Below are positions 49,100-59,388 of a stretch of 64,000 nt of DNA, one piece after another. The notes beneath the pieces are model-generated. The model was not told the DNA's origin. It was given only the letters and a program-made list of their open reading frames with translations, and did not search any database. Source of the DNA: Ancistrus triradiatus. Taxonomy: Eukaryota > Chordata > Actinopteri > Siluriformes > Loricariidae. A program made the translations under genes and the position numbers. The stretch covers positions 863,635-927,634 of the forward strand of contig JAJAGP010000084.1 in the NCBI GenBank assembly GCA_025084515.1. Reading direction: 5' to 3'. How positions within the stretch are numbered: position 1 is the first letter of the stretch; each line of letters starts with the position of its first letter.

Positions 49100-49354
49100 T
49101 GCTGAAAGCTCTAACCGTCTGTGTCACAGTGACCTGTGGAGTGGTTTTCAAAGGGTCACAGGACACAGGACATATGATGTGAAAAATAGGAACTTGACTA
49201 TTGAATCACGTCTCCATGCAAGGTCACCTCAGTCAATGAAGCAACGACTCACATACCAGACTTGTTTTTAACCTTCTTTCAGACATGGAAAAGTTAAACT
49301 CAATGATTGTATCAGAAAGCAAAGTTCCCTGTTTTTGGGAAAAGGGCCTTCAGC

Positions 49355-49430
49355 AGCCTGGCTAGCTCAGGCAGTAAAGCTTCAGTCTCTTCATTTCTGG
49401 GTCATCTGTTTTCCCCATAATTAAGCCCCA
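49355..49430 (+). pseudogene. Degenerate tRNA-Lys-like sequence
   Basis: GCCTGGCTAGCTCAGGCAGT followed by a roughly tRNA-sized stretch (ttcagtctcttcatttctgg) matches the first half of the tRNA-Lys sequences of the array at 58.4-64 kb. The T arm is destroyed. Probably a relic of the same repeat. Confidence 0.5.
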
Positions 49431-50040
49431 AATGTTTCAGTGCCAGCACCGAATGATCATTTCCATCGTAGTTTATTAAGAGTGTGCTTAAGCACTGCTG
49501 ACTCTTTAAAAGTTAGGCTGCAGTATCTGCTAGGACCCTACACTTAAAAACCCCCGAGTCAATAAGCTTGAAAGCAGAAGATAAATGACATGTATATACG
49601 AGGTGGAGATTTAACATGGGTGTTAATCCCTTGTGAAAATCAACTATGGTTTTACTATAGTAGTTTATAGTGACTGGTCATTGTAACAAGATTCTGCTAT
49701 GAACTACTATGGTGTTTTATTGTAACTACTTTATGATAATATTGTTGTATAAACCCTGCTTGAACAGCCCTGACCAACTTCAACATTTGTTCTGCTTTGG
49801 ATGATAGTCAAGACAGCACGAGCGTACTGAGTGACTAAAACAGCGGCCTCATGGAATTAATATTACATTTTCCTCGAACTTTTATACACATTTAAATAGA
49901 AAAAAAAATGCATTAAATGGCTTATTACCTCTGCATATGCCACATTAATATTTGATTTAAATATAATATTATTTTATTATTTAAATTATTATTGTATTAT
50001 TTCAAATAACCCTCACTGCATGGTGTTGCCATATGGTGAC
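49430..50040. other. AT-rich spacer
   Basis: Nothing recognised. Confidence 0.4.
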
Positions 50041-50508
50041 AATTCTAAAAATAACTCAGTTTTACTAAAAAACAATAATATAAAATCCCTGTGAGGCCGA
50101 TCTGGATGTGCGGCTTAGAATGGCTTGTGGAGTCTTGTGGTTCGCAGGTGAATTGTGGGGGATGTAGTGTGCTTCGTTCTTGGAGGTAAGCTGAGTGGAT
50201 GGAGAGTTGGAATCAAGGGGCATGACAGTACTCTCCCCAAAGAGTCTGAGAGTGGAAGAGGAAGATCCCTAGGGTGCGTGGTGTGAGTTTTTGCACTTTG
50301 GGAACATCCGATAGTGAAGGTGTCCATGGGGCTACCGGTGGCTGATCGTTGGAATCGCAGGAATTTGCCCAACTCTTAATTTGTGCGCTCACATTGGCCA
50401 TTTAATTGAGAGTGGTATCCAGACGTTAGACTCACCGACACACCCAGATGTTCAGGAAAGGCCCTTCATACCTGGGAGATGAATTGATGGCTGCGGTCAG
50501 AAACAACT

Positions 50509-51380
50509 GTCAGGGGTCACTCTCTGGCTGCTAATGGTCAGGAGTTAACCCGGTTTGGCGGCGTGAGCAGCATCAGCGCGATCGCGCGTGCATTAGCCCT
50601 TCCCGGGCTTATTATGGTAGAGTGACAACACCTGTTGCTGAGCCCATATAAGCACACCTTTGTGGCTTGCACAGGGTCACTGCATTCCATATGTATTCCG
50701 CTTTCGCGCTTCTACAGCCTTTTCAACGGCGTTATGGACCTTTGTCCATTTCTTTTGTTTATTTCGTTAGGGACAGCAGTATGTCTGAATGCGCAAAGGT
50801 CTTTAGATGAGGGTTGCTTAGAGTCAGCCCAGCTAGTTAGGGCCCTAGATAGGGTAGGGTCAGTCTTTGTTTATTTTTACTTTTATTTTTGCCGGGCTCC
50901 TCTGGCGGTTTTCAGCCTTGCCCCCGCTCTGCCGTCGCCCCCCTTCGCCACAATTGGGAAAACCCTTTTTACACCCCAATCGCGCTTTGAAGAGGACGCA
51001 GAGCTTAGTAGCCTCGTCCTCTTCGCTCCCCGAGGCCGTTCTTTGTTGTGGTTTGTGTGGAACGCGTTCATGGAAGCTCTGTTCGGGCTTCTGCGCACTG
51101 TGCATGCGCAGACCCGAAACGCCTTTGGCGCAGCTAAACTAAATAAAAGAAATTGCACGCCGTAAGCGCACGTTTAGAATAGCGGCATCGTACGCTTACG
51201 GCGTGCACTTTCTTTTATTTAGTTTCATTAGTTAATTATTTCTTCGGTTTGTTTTCCTTTCATTTATTTATTTATATTTTGGTTATTACTACCATCTGGA
51301 GCTAACTGCACTTGGGTCCCAATACCTTTATATTTTGTTTATACGGTTTGTCATCCTTTTTAATATGGCGAACCATAACA
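50509..51380 (+). mobile_element. Solo LTR (872 bp) inserted in the Gypsy integrase
   Basis: Starts TGTCAGGGGTC and ends GGCGAACCATAACA. Flanks acaac (50504-50508) and gcaac (51381-51385) form a 5-bp target duplication with one mismatch. The minus-strand integrase frame is cut between GIPEDV and VSDRSHQF exactly at these borders. A CATATAAGC box lies near 50643 and an AATAAA near 51142 within a hairpin. Its end matches that of the element at 53825-55546 (inverted), so both belong to one LTR family. Confidence 0.8.
51136..51225. repeat. Near-perfect 33-bp inverted repeat (hairpin) in the solo LTR
   Basis: Arms 51136-51168 and 51193-51225 pair at 32 of 33 positions around a 24-base loop. The left arm contains AAATAAAAG and the GCACGCCGTAAGCG core. 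Confidence 0.93.
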
Positions 51381-51399
51381 GCAACGTCCTCTGGTATAC

Positions 51400-51775
51400 C
51401 AACTACACAGAATATCTGTTGAAAAAGTCTTTCAGCAGTCTGAAACTTGTTTGGAAGGAACTGAAAGGGGATAACCCTTATACCTCATGAAAAGCCATCT
51501 ATTACAGTAAGGATGGTGATGTTGGAGGAAAGTTGATTGGAACTGGGGAGGATGGAAAAAGACTCTAGCGATATGTAACCAAGGACGATCGGGAACTTAT
51601 GGGGACATATTTGCAGTTATTAGGACACCCAGCAGGAATCGGATAAGTGGTAAGGGCTCTGTCAATGTCCTCATTGAGCTCCCAATGAATGGGAGCTAGG
51701 ACAATTTCGGGGGACAGAACAGGTTTGAGAGACTTTTCCCTATCCATGTGTTTGTCCCTGTGCAAAAGGGATAAC
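51400..51775 (-). pseudogene. Gypsy spacer/integrase fragment
   Basis: Minus-strand pieces DIDRALTTYPIPAGCPNN and KYVPISSRSSLV match the region before integrase. SNITILTVIDGFS matches the start of the integrase core (first Asp), and FQTAERLFQQIFCVVGIPED follows. The zinc-binding domain is deleted. It is continued beyond the LTR insertion by VSDRSHQFIS at about 50470-50505. Confidence 0.75.
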
Positions 51776-51776
51776 C

Positions 51777-52160
51777 CTTTACCATAGAGGCCGACGCGTC
51801 TGACATCGGCGTAGACGGATGAGACAGTGGCAGTACTGTCTCAACGCATGGGGAACCCCATGAAACTCCACCCCGTAGTTCTGTTCTTCTCTCACAAGCT
51901 CACCTCGACAGAGAGAAATTACATCATTGGTGACAAGGAATTTCCCGCCGTTAAAGTCACTTTCAAGGAGTAGCGTCACTGGTTGGAGCAACACCCATTT
52001 CAGGTACTTACTGACCAGAAGAACCTGGAGTACCTCAAAGGTGTCAAACAGTTGAATACTCGTCAGGCCTGCTGGTCCCTGTTCTTCTCCCGGTCCAAGT
52101 TTACTCTCACTTATCGTCCAGGAACACGCAATACCAAGGCCAATGCCTTAGGAAGGGTCG
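51777..52160 (+). pseudogene. Gypsy RNase H segment in inverted orientation
   Basis: On + the sequence reads EADASDIGVDG, HKLTSTERNYIIGDKEF, RHWLEQHPFQVLTDQKNLEY, then FTLTYRPGTRNTKANALGRV, the Gypsy RNase H domain in order, with two stops. RT on its right and integrase on its left both read on minus. The minus-strand RT frame stops being homologous exactly where this block begins (after VLRHPDPS near 52160). An inversion of about 380 bp explains it. Confidence 0.85.
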
Positions 52161-52905
52161 GGATGTCTCAGCACAGGTACGGAAGTGAAAGTGGATTTAA
52201 GGGTCCTGAATGCATCCTCGGCTAGTGTGGTCCAGGTGAGTATCCATGCATTGCCCTTGAGGAGGAAGGTGAGAGGAGCTGCCAAACTGCTAAAGTTATA
52301 TATAAACCTCCTGTAAAAGTTAACAAAGCCCAAAAAGCATCGCAGGCCCTTGGAGGTCGTGGGTGTGGGCCAATTAAGGACTGCCTCCACTTTGGTGTCA
52401 TTCATGGCGACACCTCTGGAACTAATAATGTACCCCAGGAAAGTGGTTGAGGGCTGGTGGAACTCACACCTTTCTCACCTTTAAGGTAAAGGTTGTTGGC
52501 CAGTAGACGGGTAAGTACATGGTGAATGTGGGTTACTGGATCTGGGGAGTGGATGAGGATGTCATCAACGTATGCCAAGACAAACTGACCCAGCATGTCT
52601 CTCAGCATGTCGATGATTAAGGATTGGAATACGGAAGGGGTGTCGGTTAGCCCAAAGGGCATAACCAAATATTCATAATATCCTTTAGTGGTGATGAATG
52701 CCGTTTTCCACTCATCCCCGGTCCTAATTCTCACCAGGTTGTAGGCGTGAGTCCAATTTGTGAAAATGGTGGCACCCCTGAGTTGTTCCAGTGCCACAGG
52801 GACCAGAGGAAGGGGATACGGGTACTCGCGGGTTACCTGGTTGAGACCTCTATAGTTAATGTAGGGTCTCAGACCCCCATCCTTCTTCTTGAGAAAGAAG
52901 ATCTA
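52148..52905 (-). pseudogene. Gypsy reverse transcriptase pseudogene
   Basis: Starts in LKKKDGGLRPYINYRGLNQV (52905 leftward). GATIFTNWTHAYNLVRI and DEWKTAFITTKGYYEYLVMP follow, then the catalytic FVLAYVDDILIHS near 52545-52585. After a shift near 52440 comes the connection domain GLRCFLGFVNFYRRFI and SVPVLRHPDPS. The YVDD motif is intact but the frame is broken. Confidence 0.88.
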
Positions 52906-52924
52906 ATAGAGAGTGAGATTTTTG

Positions 52925-53580
52925 AAATTTGGGATCCTGGTGCCAGCAGAATTTGTATTTTGGTGGTGTTTCCATTTTCCAGTGTTGGGAATGTAAAGCA
53001 GGATCTTTACTTGACTCTGTTAAACAACAAATATTTCCATTGATTGATCCAATATCCAACGAAATTCATAAGATTTATTATACAATTTAAACTTGATGAA
53101 TGAACCATTTTTTTTCGTTTGATCCTAGTCCAGTAGCCATATTCCTTGATTGAAGCCAATTAAGTAGCCAGACAGTGATGGATCAAACAGCCAGCGAAAC
53201 TGCTGAGACTTATTGTACAAGTTCAACTCAATAAATAAGCCTGTTGTCAAAATTTCTTGTAGACAGTGGATTTTGGATTTGGGAGGTATAACTTTGGTTT
53301 AGCAGCCTGGCTAGCTCCATTAGAAGAGCGGGATACACTTAATCTCAGGGTCGTGGGGTCGAGGCCCATGTTGGACACTGTGATTTTAGGTGGCATGTAA
53401 AACAGGGTCATTACTTGAGCCTACAAAACAATACATATTTCCATCTAGCAGTGTCCTGATGCAGATTTACGCCAATTAAGGAGTCATACAGTGATGGATC
53501 CTTGAGCCAGTGAAACTGCTGAGACTTACTGTACAGGTTAAACTCAATGAATAAGCCATTTATCTCTAGCAGAATATGAC
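52925..53580 (+). repeat. Diverged tRNA-Lys satellite unit, opposite orientation
   Basis: Shares, in inverted orientation, the blocks of the 58.4-64 kb array: gacagtgatggatc, gctgagacttattgtacaag, gtagacagtggattttggat, a tRNA-Lys-like sequence at 53305-53377, and agtgtcctgatgcag. At least one full unit plus neighbouring parts is present. Confidence 0.75.
53305..53377 (+). pseudogene. tRNA-Lys(CUU) pseudogene
   Basis: 73 nt starting GCCTGGCTAGCTCCATTAGA. CTT remains in the anticodon position but U33 is replaced by A, and the D arm, T arm and acceptor end carry changes. Not expected to work as a tRNA. Confidence 0.7.
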
Positions 53581-54124
53581 TACACCTTTAAATTGATTAA
53601 TTTTAATGAACAAACGGGCAACACCGGATCGTTTGAGGACCGGTGGATCCGGAAAACCAGTTGAAAAAGAAAAAGAAAAATTAATCTGGAAGTCGATATG
53701 GACAAGTTCAGTCTGGATCTGAAGAGTGAGTTTGCAGTTCTTTTCTCAACCTCAGGTTGAATAAATAAAATCTCTCCCACACAAAGCCATAAATTCAAAA
53801 GTGTATAAGAAGATTATTAATTACTGTTACGGTTCGCCAAGAGAACACGATGACGAATCGTGAAAGCAAAAGAAAGAGATATTAGGACCCAATAGCAGTC
53901 AGCTCCAGATGGTAGTAATGAACTGAAATGAGTGAGATAAATGAAACAATAATTAATAAAATGCAAATAAACTACAGATAAAGAATAAAGTAAGACTTTG
54001 TGTGTGTCAGCGTAACTGCCGAATCTGTGAGCAGGCGCGCACACACAAAGCTCACGACCGCACCTACGGGGGCAGCGAAAGGCGGGGTAAAGTCACCTGC
54101 CGAAGGCGCAAAGCGCGGCAGCTT

Positions 54125-54520
54125 ATTATACACACTGACGCGCTTCGACCAATGAAGCCTGCCCTTGAAGCTGAGCAGCGATAAGCGCACGAAGCGCGAA
54201 GGGTTTAAATACACTGACGTGATTAACAGGGGTTGCCTGCCTTTTAAAGCTGAGCAGCGATCAGCGCACGAAGTGGGAAGTGTTTTAAATACACTGACGT
54301 GGTTAACGGAAGAAATCTGCTTCTTAAAGCAAAGCAGAGCGCAGCGCACGAAGCGCCAATTGTGTCAATGCACTAACGTGTTTAACAAAAGAAATCTGCT
54401 TCTTAAACTAAAGCAGAGCACAGCGCACAAAGCGCGAAGTGTCTAAATGCACTGACGTGATTCGTTGAGGGGGTCTCTGCATGGAACAAGGCTGAGATCA
54501 GCGCTTGAGGCGCCTGGGAA
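54125..54520. repeat. Tandem repeat of about 83 bp inside the LTR-like element
   Basis: Blocks with a gcagcg-tcagcgcacgaag core followed by tttaaatacactgacgtg recur about every 80-85 bp, four to five times. Confidence 0.8.
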
Positions 54521-54604
54521 TAGAAGCGCAAAATATTAATGAAACGAATGGTAACTAATACAATAATCGGGGAAAGAAAATACAGTACGGCGCCTGATAG
54601 CGCT

Positions 54605-54770
54605 GGGAGAGAGAGTAGGAAGCCAACAAGCCGAGAGCACTCAGTGTAACGAACTGGCTTCCCCATTCTAACTTCTTACCCTCGCTCTAGCCTTTTGATA
54701 GCCGCCCTGGGAAGAGAGTAGGAAGGCCAACAAAGCGAGAGCACTCAGTGTAACGAACTGAGCCCCATGC
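54605..54770. repeat. Direct duplication inside the LTR-like element
   Basis: gagagtaggaagccaacaag and gagagcactcagtgtaacga occur twice, about 107 bp apart. Confidence 0.8.
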
Positions 54771-55639
54771 AATCGACGAACGAGCTCTCTCTAGGAATCG
54801 CTCTCTACACAGAATCAGGGCTGCAGGGGAACGCAGCCGCGCAGCCTGAGCGTGAGAGCGGTGACGCGCTGTGCGGGCTTCAGAGACCGATTTTAACTTC
54901 TGAAGCAATGCGATGCGTTTCACGGTACTGTGTGTGTGACAGCATGAAACGGACGGCCAGAGCCCGGACGAAAGCGGGGAACGAGCCTGCCGCTCGGATC
55001 CGAGGCTGCAAAGCCCAAAGTGAGGCAGTAGAGGTGAGGGACACGCGGGGGCGCGCAACGCCGGGGCGAGCGCACCTCAAAACGCCGAAGGCCGGTTCTG
55101 ACCCTACGCTAAATCTACGCCCTGGATTACCTCCGAATCTCCAGATTCGTACTCCGGCTGAGCCCCTAAAGCGGGCCCAGTCTACTAAAGTCCCTAACAC
55201 CGACCGTACCGAAGCGACAGCGCGAATGAGACCCCCGAAAGTCTCTTAAACACCAAAAAAAACAACCCTGATATAGACGCCACGGGAATCAGTAGGATGG
55301 AAGGCGATGGTGCAACGCCTGTCAGTGCCAAACAAAGCTCTTAAATAGAGCCACTGACAGGTGTGTGCAATCGTGCCGTAATCAAGTGACACTGGCACAA
55401 TCGCACGGTCTTAGGATCCAGAGCCAAAGCTGAACCAATACTGGCCTCTACTGTCAGCTTGGCGGAATCCCCAGACTGCTGGGAAGGTAGTAGACCGCAC
55501 GGGGGATAAACAGTGGCCACTAGCGGCCACTGTGCACCACGTAACAATTACAAACAAGGCAAAATCCCAACTGATAATCTAAAGTAATGACAATTTATAT
55601 CACAGAGTTATGACCAGGACACCTTTTGAATGTCCTGAA

Positions 55640-55860
55640 CGTAGGCGGGCGCACAAAAGGGTTGCCGTGATTCAGCCAATGAGAAGCTGATTTCTGAGTA
55701 AACCCCTCCTATCATGGTTGCGGTCCTCAAGTCATCATGTGAGCCGCGCGGGCGCACAAAAAGGGTGCCGTGATTCAGCCAATGAGAAAGCTGATTTCTG
55801 AGTATAACCCCTTCCTCTCATGGTTGCGTCTCATGTAAATCATGGTGAGCCACAGAGTCC
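55640..55860. repeat. Two-copy direct repeat of about 105 bp
   Basis: gtgattcagccaatgagaa and its surroundings occur at about 55664 and 55771 with small indels. The CCAAT-type motif is repeated, but no gene is nearby. Confidence 0.8.
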
Positions 55861-56935
55861 TAACTTGGATTAAAAATATATTCCCTACATATCTAAAGTG
55901 ATTAAAAGTATCCAACACAATAACCAAAAAAAGTCCTCAAAGTTACAAGTTTAGAATGCAAACTTCGTTGGAAGGTTCCAAATGATCAAAGGCACCTTGA
56001 ATTGATAACCTAGAACAACATCGTTAAAACGCATTTTAACTACAGCACAGGCATTTACTATACTTTTAACTAAACAAATACTATGATTAATACAAGCTGT
56101 GGAAACGGTACATTGTAAATAACGTCATGTTTTGTTGCACAAATTATTGAAACCCGATCGATCAAAAAACACATAGGCAAAAGCTGTTATTTCTATAATA
56201 TCATACTAAACGGGATCACTAAATATCAAAACAAAAAGATAATTATACTAAAACATTAATCAAGTAGATATGAAGATACATAAATTCAGTAACATAACCT
56301 ATGTATAATCTATAACGGTGTGTGGATATAAAAGAATATCCTTGATCCACTCTTTGTTATGGAATTATTTAAATGTATATAGGCGGGTTTGGACTTATCA
56401 GGATCCAAATATTATTTGTTATGTCATTAAAAGGTTTCGATGAAGATAATCTGTTCCCAGAAAAAAGTTGAATACAATTATTAAAGTTGTGCTTTCCCTT
56501 AGGACAAGAGCTGAGTTCTTTGTGTCATAAAAATCCAGGGGTGTCTTTCTGGCACCCAGGCTTGGGTGATGAGGTTTGCAAGAGAAGCTGTGATGAAAAG
56601 GTTCACTGTGAAGGAAAACCGTTATATTCTGCAACAATCAGTTTTAAAAGGAAATTGAGAAAACTTGGTGGCCTGGACCGTTGAAACCTGTTTTTAAGAT
56701 TAGCACATGGACTTAGTTTATGATTGGAGATGTCGTTGTATGTCGGTTTGGGAAGAGTTAACTGTTGATGGAGTCAAAACGGTGGGGGTTAAGATCCTGT
56801 CCAGATGTAGGGCCTTCTTGCATTCCAAGATGTTGTTTAAAGTTTTATGACTTGGGGTAAGAAGGTTAAGAGAGGGAGATACAGCGATCACGCTACAGTA
56901 TATATATATAATATATATACGCTGTCCCCTACACA
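55861..56935. other. AT-rich spacer with an unassigned conserved-looking piece
   Basis: No repeat that I can name. About 56487-56684 has a 65-codon open frame on + (GVSFWHPGLGDEVCKRSC) that I do not recognise; it may be a repeat fragment. An AT simple repeat lies near 56897-56920. Confidence 0.3.
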
Positions 56936-56941
56936 TACACA

Positions 56942-58390
56942 CAGTGCCTTGCAAAAGTATTCGGCCCCCTTGAACTTTTCAACCTTTTGCCACCATTTCA
57001 GGGCTTTTTAAACATAAACAATGAAAATTGTAATTTTTTTGTTGAAGAATCAAGATGAAGATGATTTTGTGGAAGAATCAACACAAGTGGGACACATCAT
57101 GAAGTGGAACGGAAATTTATGGAATATCTATAACTTTTTTTAGAAAATAAAAACTGGAAAAGTGGGGACGTGCAAATTTATTCGGCCCCCTTGCGTTAAT
57201 ATAATTTTGTAGCGCCACCTTTTGCTGCGATTACAGCTGCCAAGTCCGCGTATGGGGTATGTCTCTCTATCAGTTTTGCACATCGAGAGAATGAAATTTT
57301 TGCCCATTCTTCCTTGCAAAACAGCTCGAGCTCAGTGAGGTTGGATGGGAGAGCGTTTGTGAACAGCAGTTTTCAGCTCTTTCCACATATTCTCGATTGG
57401 ATTCATGTCTGGACTTTGACTTGGCCATTCTAACACCTGGATACGTTTATTTGTGAACCATTCCAGTGTAAATTTTGCTTTATGTTTTGGATCATTGTCT
57501 TGTTGGAAGATAAATCTCTGTCCCAGTCTCAGGTCTTTTGCAGACTCCAACAGGTTTTCTTTCAGAATGGTCCTGTATTTGGCTCCATCCATCTTCCCAT
57601 CAATTTTAACCATCTTCCCTGTCCCTGCTGAAGAAAAGGAGGCCCAAACCATGATGCTGCCATGACCATGTTTGACAGTGGGGATGGTGTGTTCAGGGTG
57701 ATGAGCTGTGTTGCTTTTATGCCAAACATAACGTTTTGCATTGTGGCCAAAAAGATCGATTTTGGTTTCATTTGACCAGAGCACTTTCTTCCACGTATGG
57801 TATGTCTCCCAGGTGGCTTGTGGCAAACTTTAAAAGAGACTTTTTATAGATATCTTTAAGAAATGGCTTTCTTCTTGCCACTCTTCCATAAAGGCCAGAT
57901 TTGTGCAATGTACGACTGATTGTTGTCCTATGGACAGAGTCTCCCACCTCAGCTGTAGATCTCTGCAGTTCATCCAGACTGATCATGGGTCTCTTGGCTG
58001 CATCTCTGATCAGTCTTCTCCTTGTTTGAGCTGAAAGTTTAGAGTGACGGCCGGGTCCTGGTAGATTTGCAGTGGTCTGATGCTCCTTCCATTTCAATAT
58101 GATCGCTTGCACAGTGCTCCTTGAAAAGTTTAAAGCTTGGAAAATCTTTTTGTATCCAAATCCGACTTTAAACTTCTCCACAACATTATCTCGGACCTGC
58201 CTGGTGTGTTCCTTGGTCTTCATGATGCTCTCTGCGCTTTAAACAGAACTCTGAGACTATCACAGACCATGTGCATTTATACGGAGAATTGATTACACAA
58301 AGGTGGATTCTATTTATCATCATCAGTCATTTAGGTCAACATTGGATCAATCAGAGATCCTCACTGAACTTCTGGAGTGAGTTTGCTGCC
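56942..58390 (-). mobile_element. Tc1 transposon truncated where the tRNA satellite begins
   Basis: The left terminus CAGTGCCTTGCAAAAGTATT is present and an inner repeat (ttattcggcccccttg) lies near 57179. The element runs to about 58390 and changes abruptly into a tRNA-Lys sequence in mid-gene, so its right terminal repeat is lost. Confidence 0.83.
57332..58223 (-). pseudogene. Tc1 transposase with Asp-to-Asn in the first catalytic block
   Basis: MKTKEHTRQVRDNVVEKF at 58223 starts the N-terminal HTH, followed by PGPGRHSKLSAQTRRRLIRD. After a shift near 57800 comes VLWSNETKIDLFGHN, where relatives have WSDET. FQQDNDPKHKA (second Asp) and SQSPDMNPIENMWKELK (Glu) are intact. The C-terminus is frameshifted near 57340. 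Confidence 0.85.
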
Positions 58391-58434
58391 CTGAAATTAA
58401 GAGTCACATGCTCTACCAACTGAGCTAGCCAGGC
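58389..58434 (-). pseudogene. Truncated tRNA-Lys at the array edge
   Basis: Only the 5' half (acceptor 5' strand, D arm, anticodon region) remains; the rest is replaced by Tc1 sequence. Confidence 0.85.
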
Positions 58435-58838
58435 TGACGTATCAACTTGATACCTCCAAAATCCACAATCGACTGTCAACAGCATCTTTTGACAACAGAC
58501 TAGTTCAGAGAGTTTAACTTGGATAATAAGTCTCAGCCGTTTTGCTGGCTGTTGGATCCATCACTGTCTGACTCTTTATTTGGCTTCAAATAAGACTGCT
58601 GTACCAAGGTGATACCTACAAAATCCAAAATCCACTGTCTACAAGACGCTTTGATAACAGGCTTTTTCAGTGACTTTATTGGGTACAGTAAGACTGAAAA
58701 TTTTGCTGGCTCAAGAATCCATCACTGTCTGACTCCAGATTTGGCTTCAGTCTGCATCAGGACACTGCTATGGGAAAATATTTATTGTTTTCTAAACTCA
58801 AATAACTGTCATGCTATACGTGGCACCTAAAATCACAA

Positions 58839-58911
58839 CGCCCAACCTGGGACTTGAACCCACGACCCTGAGATTAAGAGTCTCATGCTCTACCAACTGA
58901 GCTAGCCAGGC
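58839..58911 (-). tRNA. tRNA-Lys(CUU)
   Basis: 73 nt. A box TAGCTCAGTTGG and B box GGTTCAAGTCC are present. It differs from the array consensus at two positions; one (C65 to G) breaks the first T-stem pair. Function uncertain. Confidence 0.65.
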
Positions 58912-59315
58912 TGATGTACCAAGCTGATACCTCCAAAATCCACAATCGACTGTCAACACGACCCTTTCACAACAGACTTGATCAGAGAGTTTAACTTGAT
59001 AATAAGTCTCAGCCGTTTTGCTGGCTGTTGAATCCATCACTGTCTGACTCTTTATTTGGTTTCAAATAAGACTGCTGTACCAAGGTGATACCTACAAAAT
59101 CCAAAATCCACTGTCTACACGACGCTTTGATAACAGGCTTATTCAGTGAGTTTATCGGGTAAAGCAACACTGAACAACTTTGCTGGCTCAAGAATCCATC
59201 ACTTTCTGACTCCTGATTTGGCTTCAGTCTGCATCAGGACCCTGCTATGGGGAAATATTTATTGTTTACTAAACTCTTATAATGGTCATGCTATGCATGT
59301 CACCTAAAACCTCAA

Positions 59316-59388
59316 CAACCAACGTGGTGCTTCAACCCACGACCCTGAGATTAAGAGTCTCATGCTCTACCAACTGAGCTAGCCAGGC
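59316..59388 (-). pseudogene. tRNA-Lys(CUU) pseudogene
   Basis: The acceptor 3' strand has two changes and C56 of the T loop is G, which damages both acceptor pairing and the B box. Anticodon CUU kept. Confidence 0.7.

Larger units (their letters stand above)
50090..52905 (-). mobile_element. Broken Gypsy-type LTR retrotransposon
   Basis: On the minus strand, from right to left: RT (52148-52905), an inverted RNase H block (51777-52160, on +), a spacer/integrase part (51400-51775), a solo LTR insertion (50509-51380), the rest of integrase (DRSHQFIS near 50480), and a purine tract with LTR start TGTCATGCCCC near 50217-50227. The 5' part upstream of the RT is gone and borders a tRNA-satellite unit. 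Stops and shifts are common. Confidence 0.82.
53825..55546 (-). mobile_element. 1.7 kb LTR-like element with perfect 5-bp target duplication
   Basis: Termini TGTTACGG and CGTAACA are bordered by attac on both sides (53820-53824 and 55547-55551). The end TTGGCGAACCGTAACA, read on minus, matches the end of the solo LTR at 51380. Also on minus, a CTATTTAAGAGC box lies near 55340, like an LTR promoter. It is CpG-rich and contains internal tandem repeats. No protein domain is found. Either a very long solo LTR or a non-autonomous derivative. Confidence 0.7.

Noticed and set aside
50635..51165. A 176-codon frame on + in the solo LTR
   Set aside because: No domain is visible. The segment is an LTR flanked by a target duplication, and overlapping frames on both strands are equally open because it is GC-rich.
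54767..55249. A 160-codon Arg/Ala-rich frame on +
   Set aside because: GC-rich LTR-like sequence with open frames on both strands and no recognisable motif.
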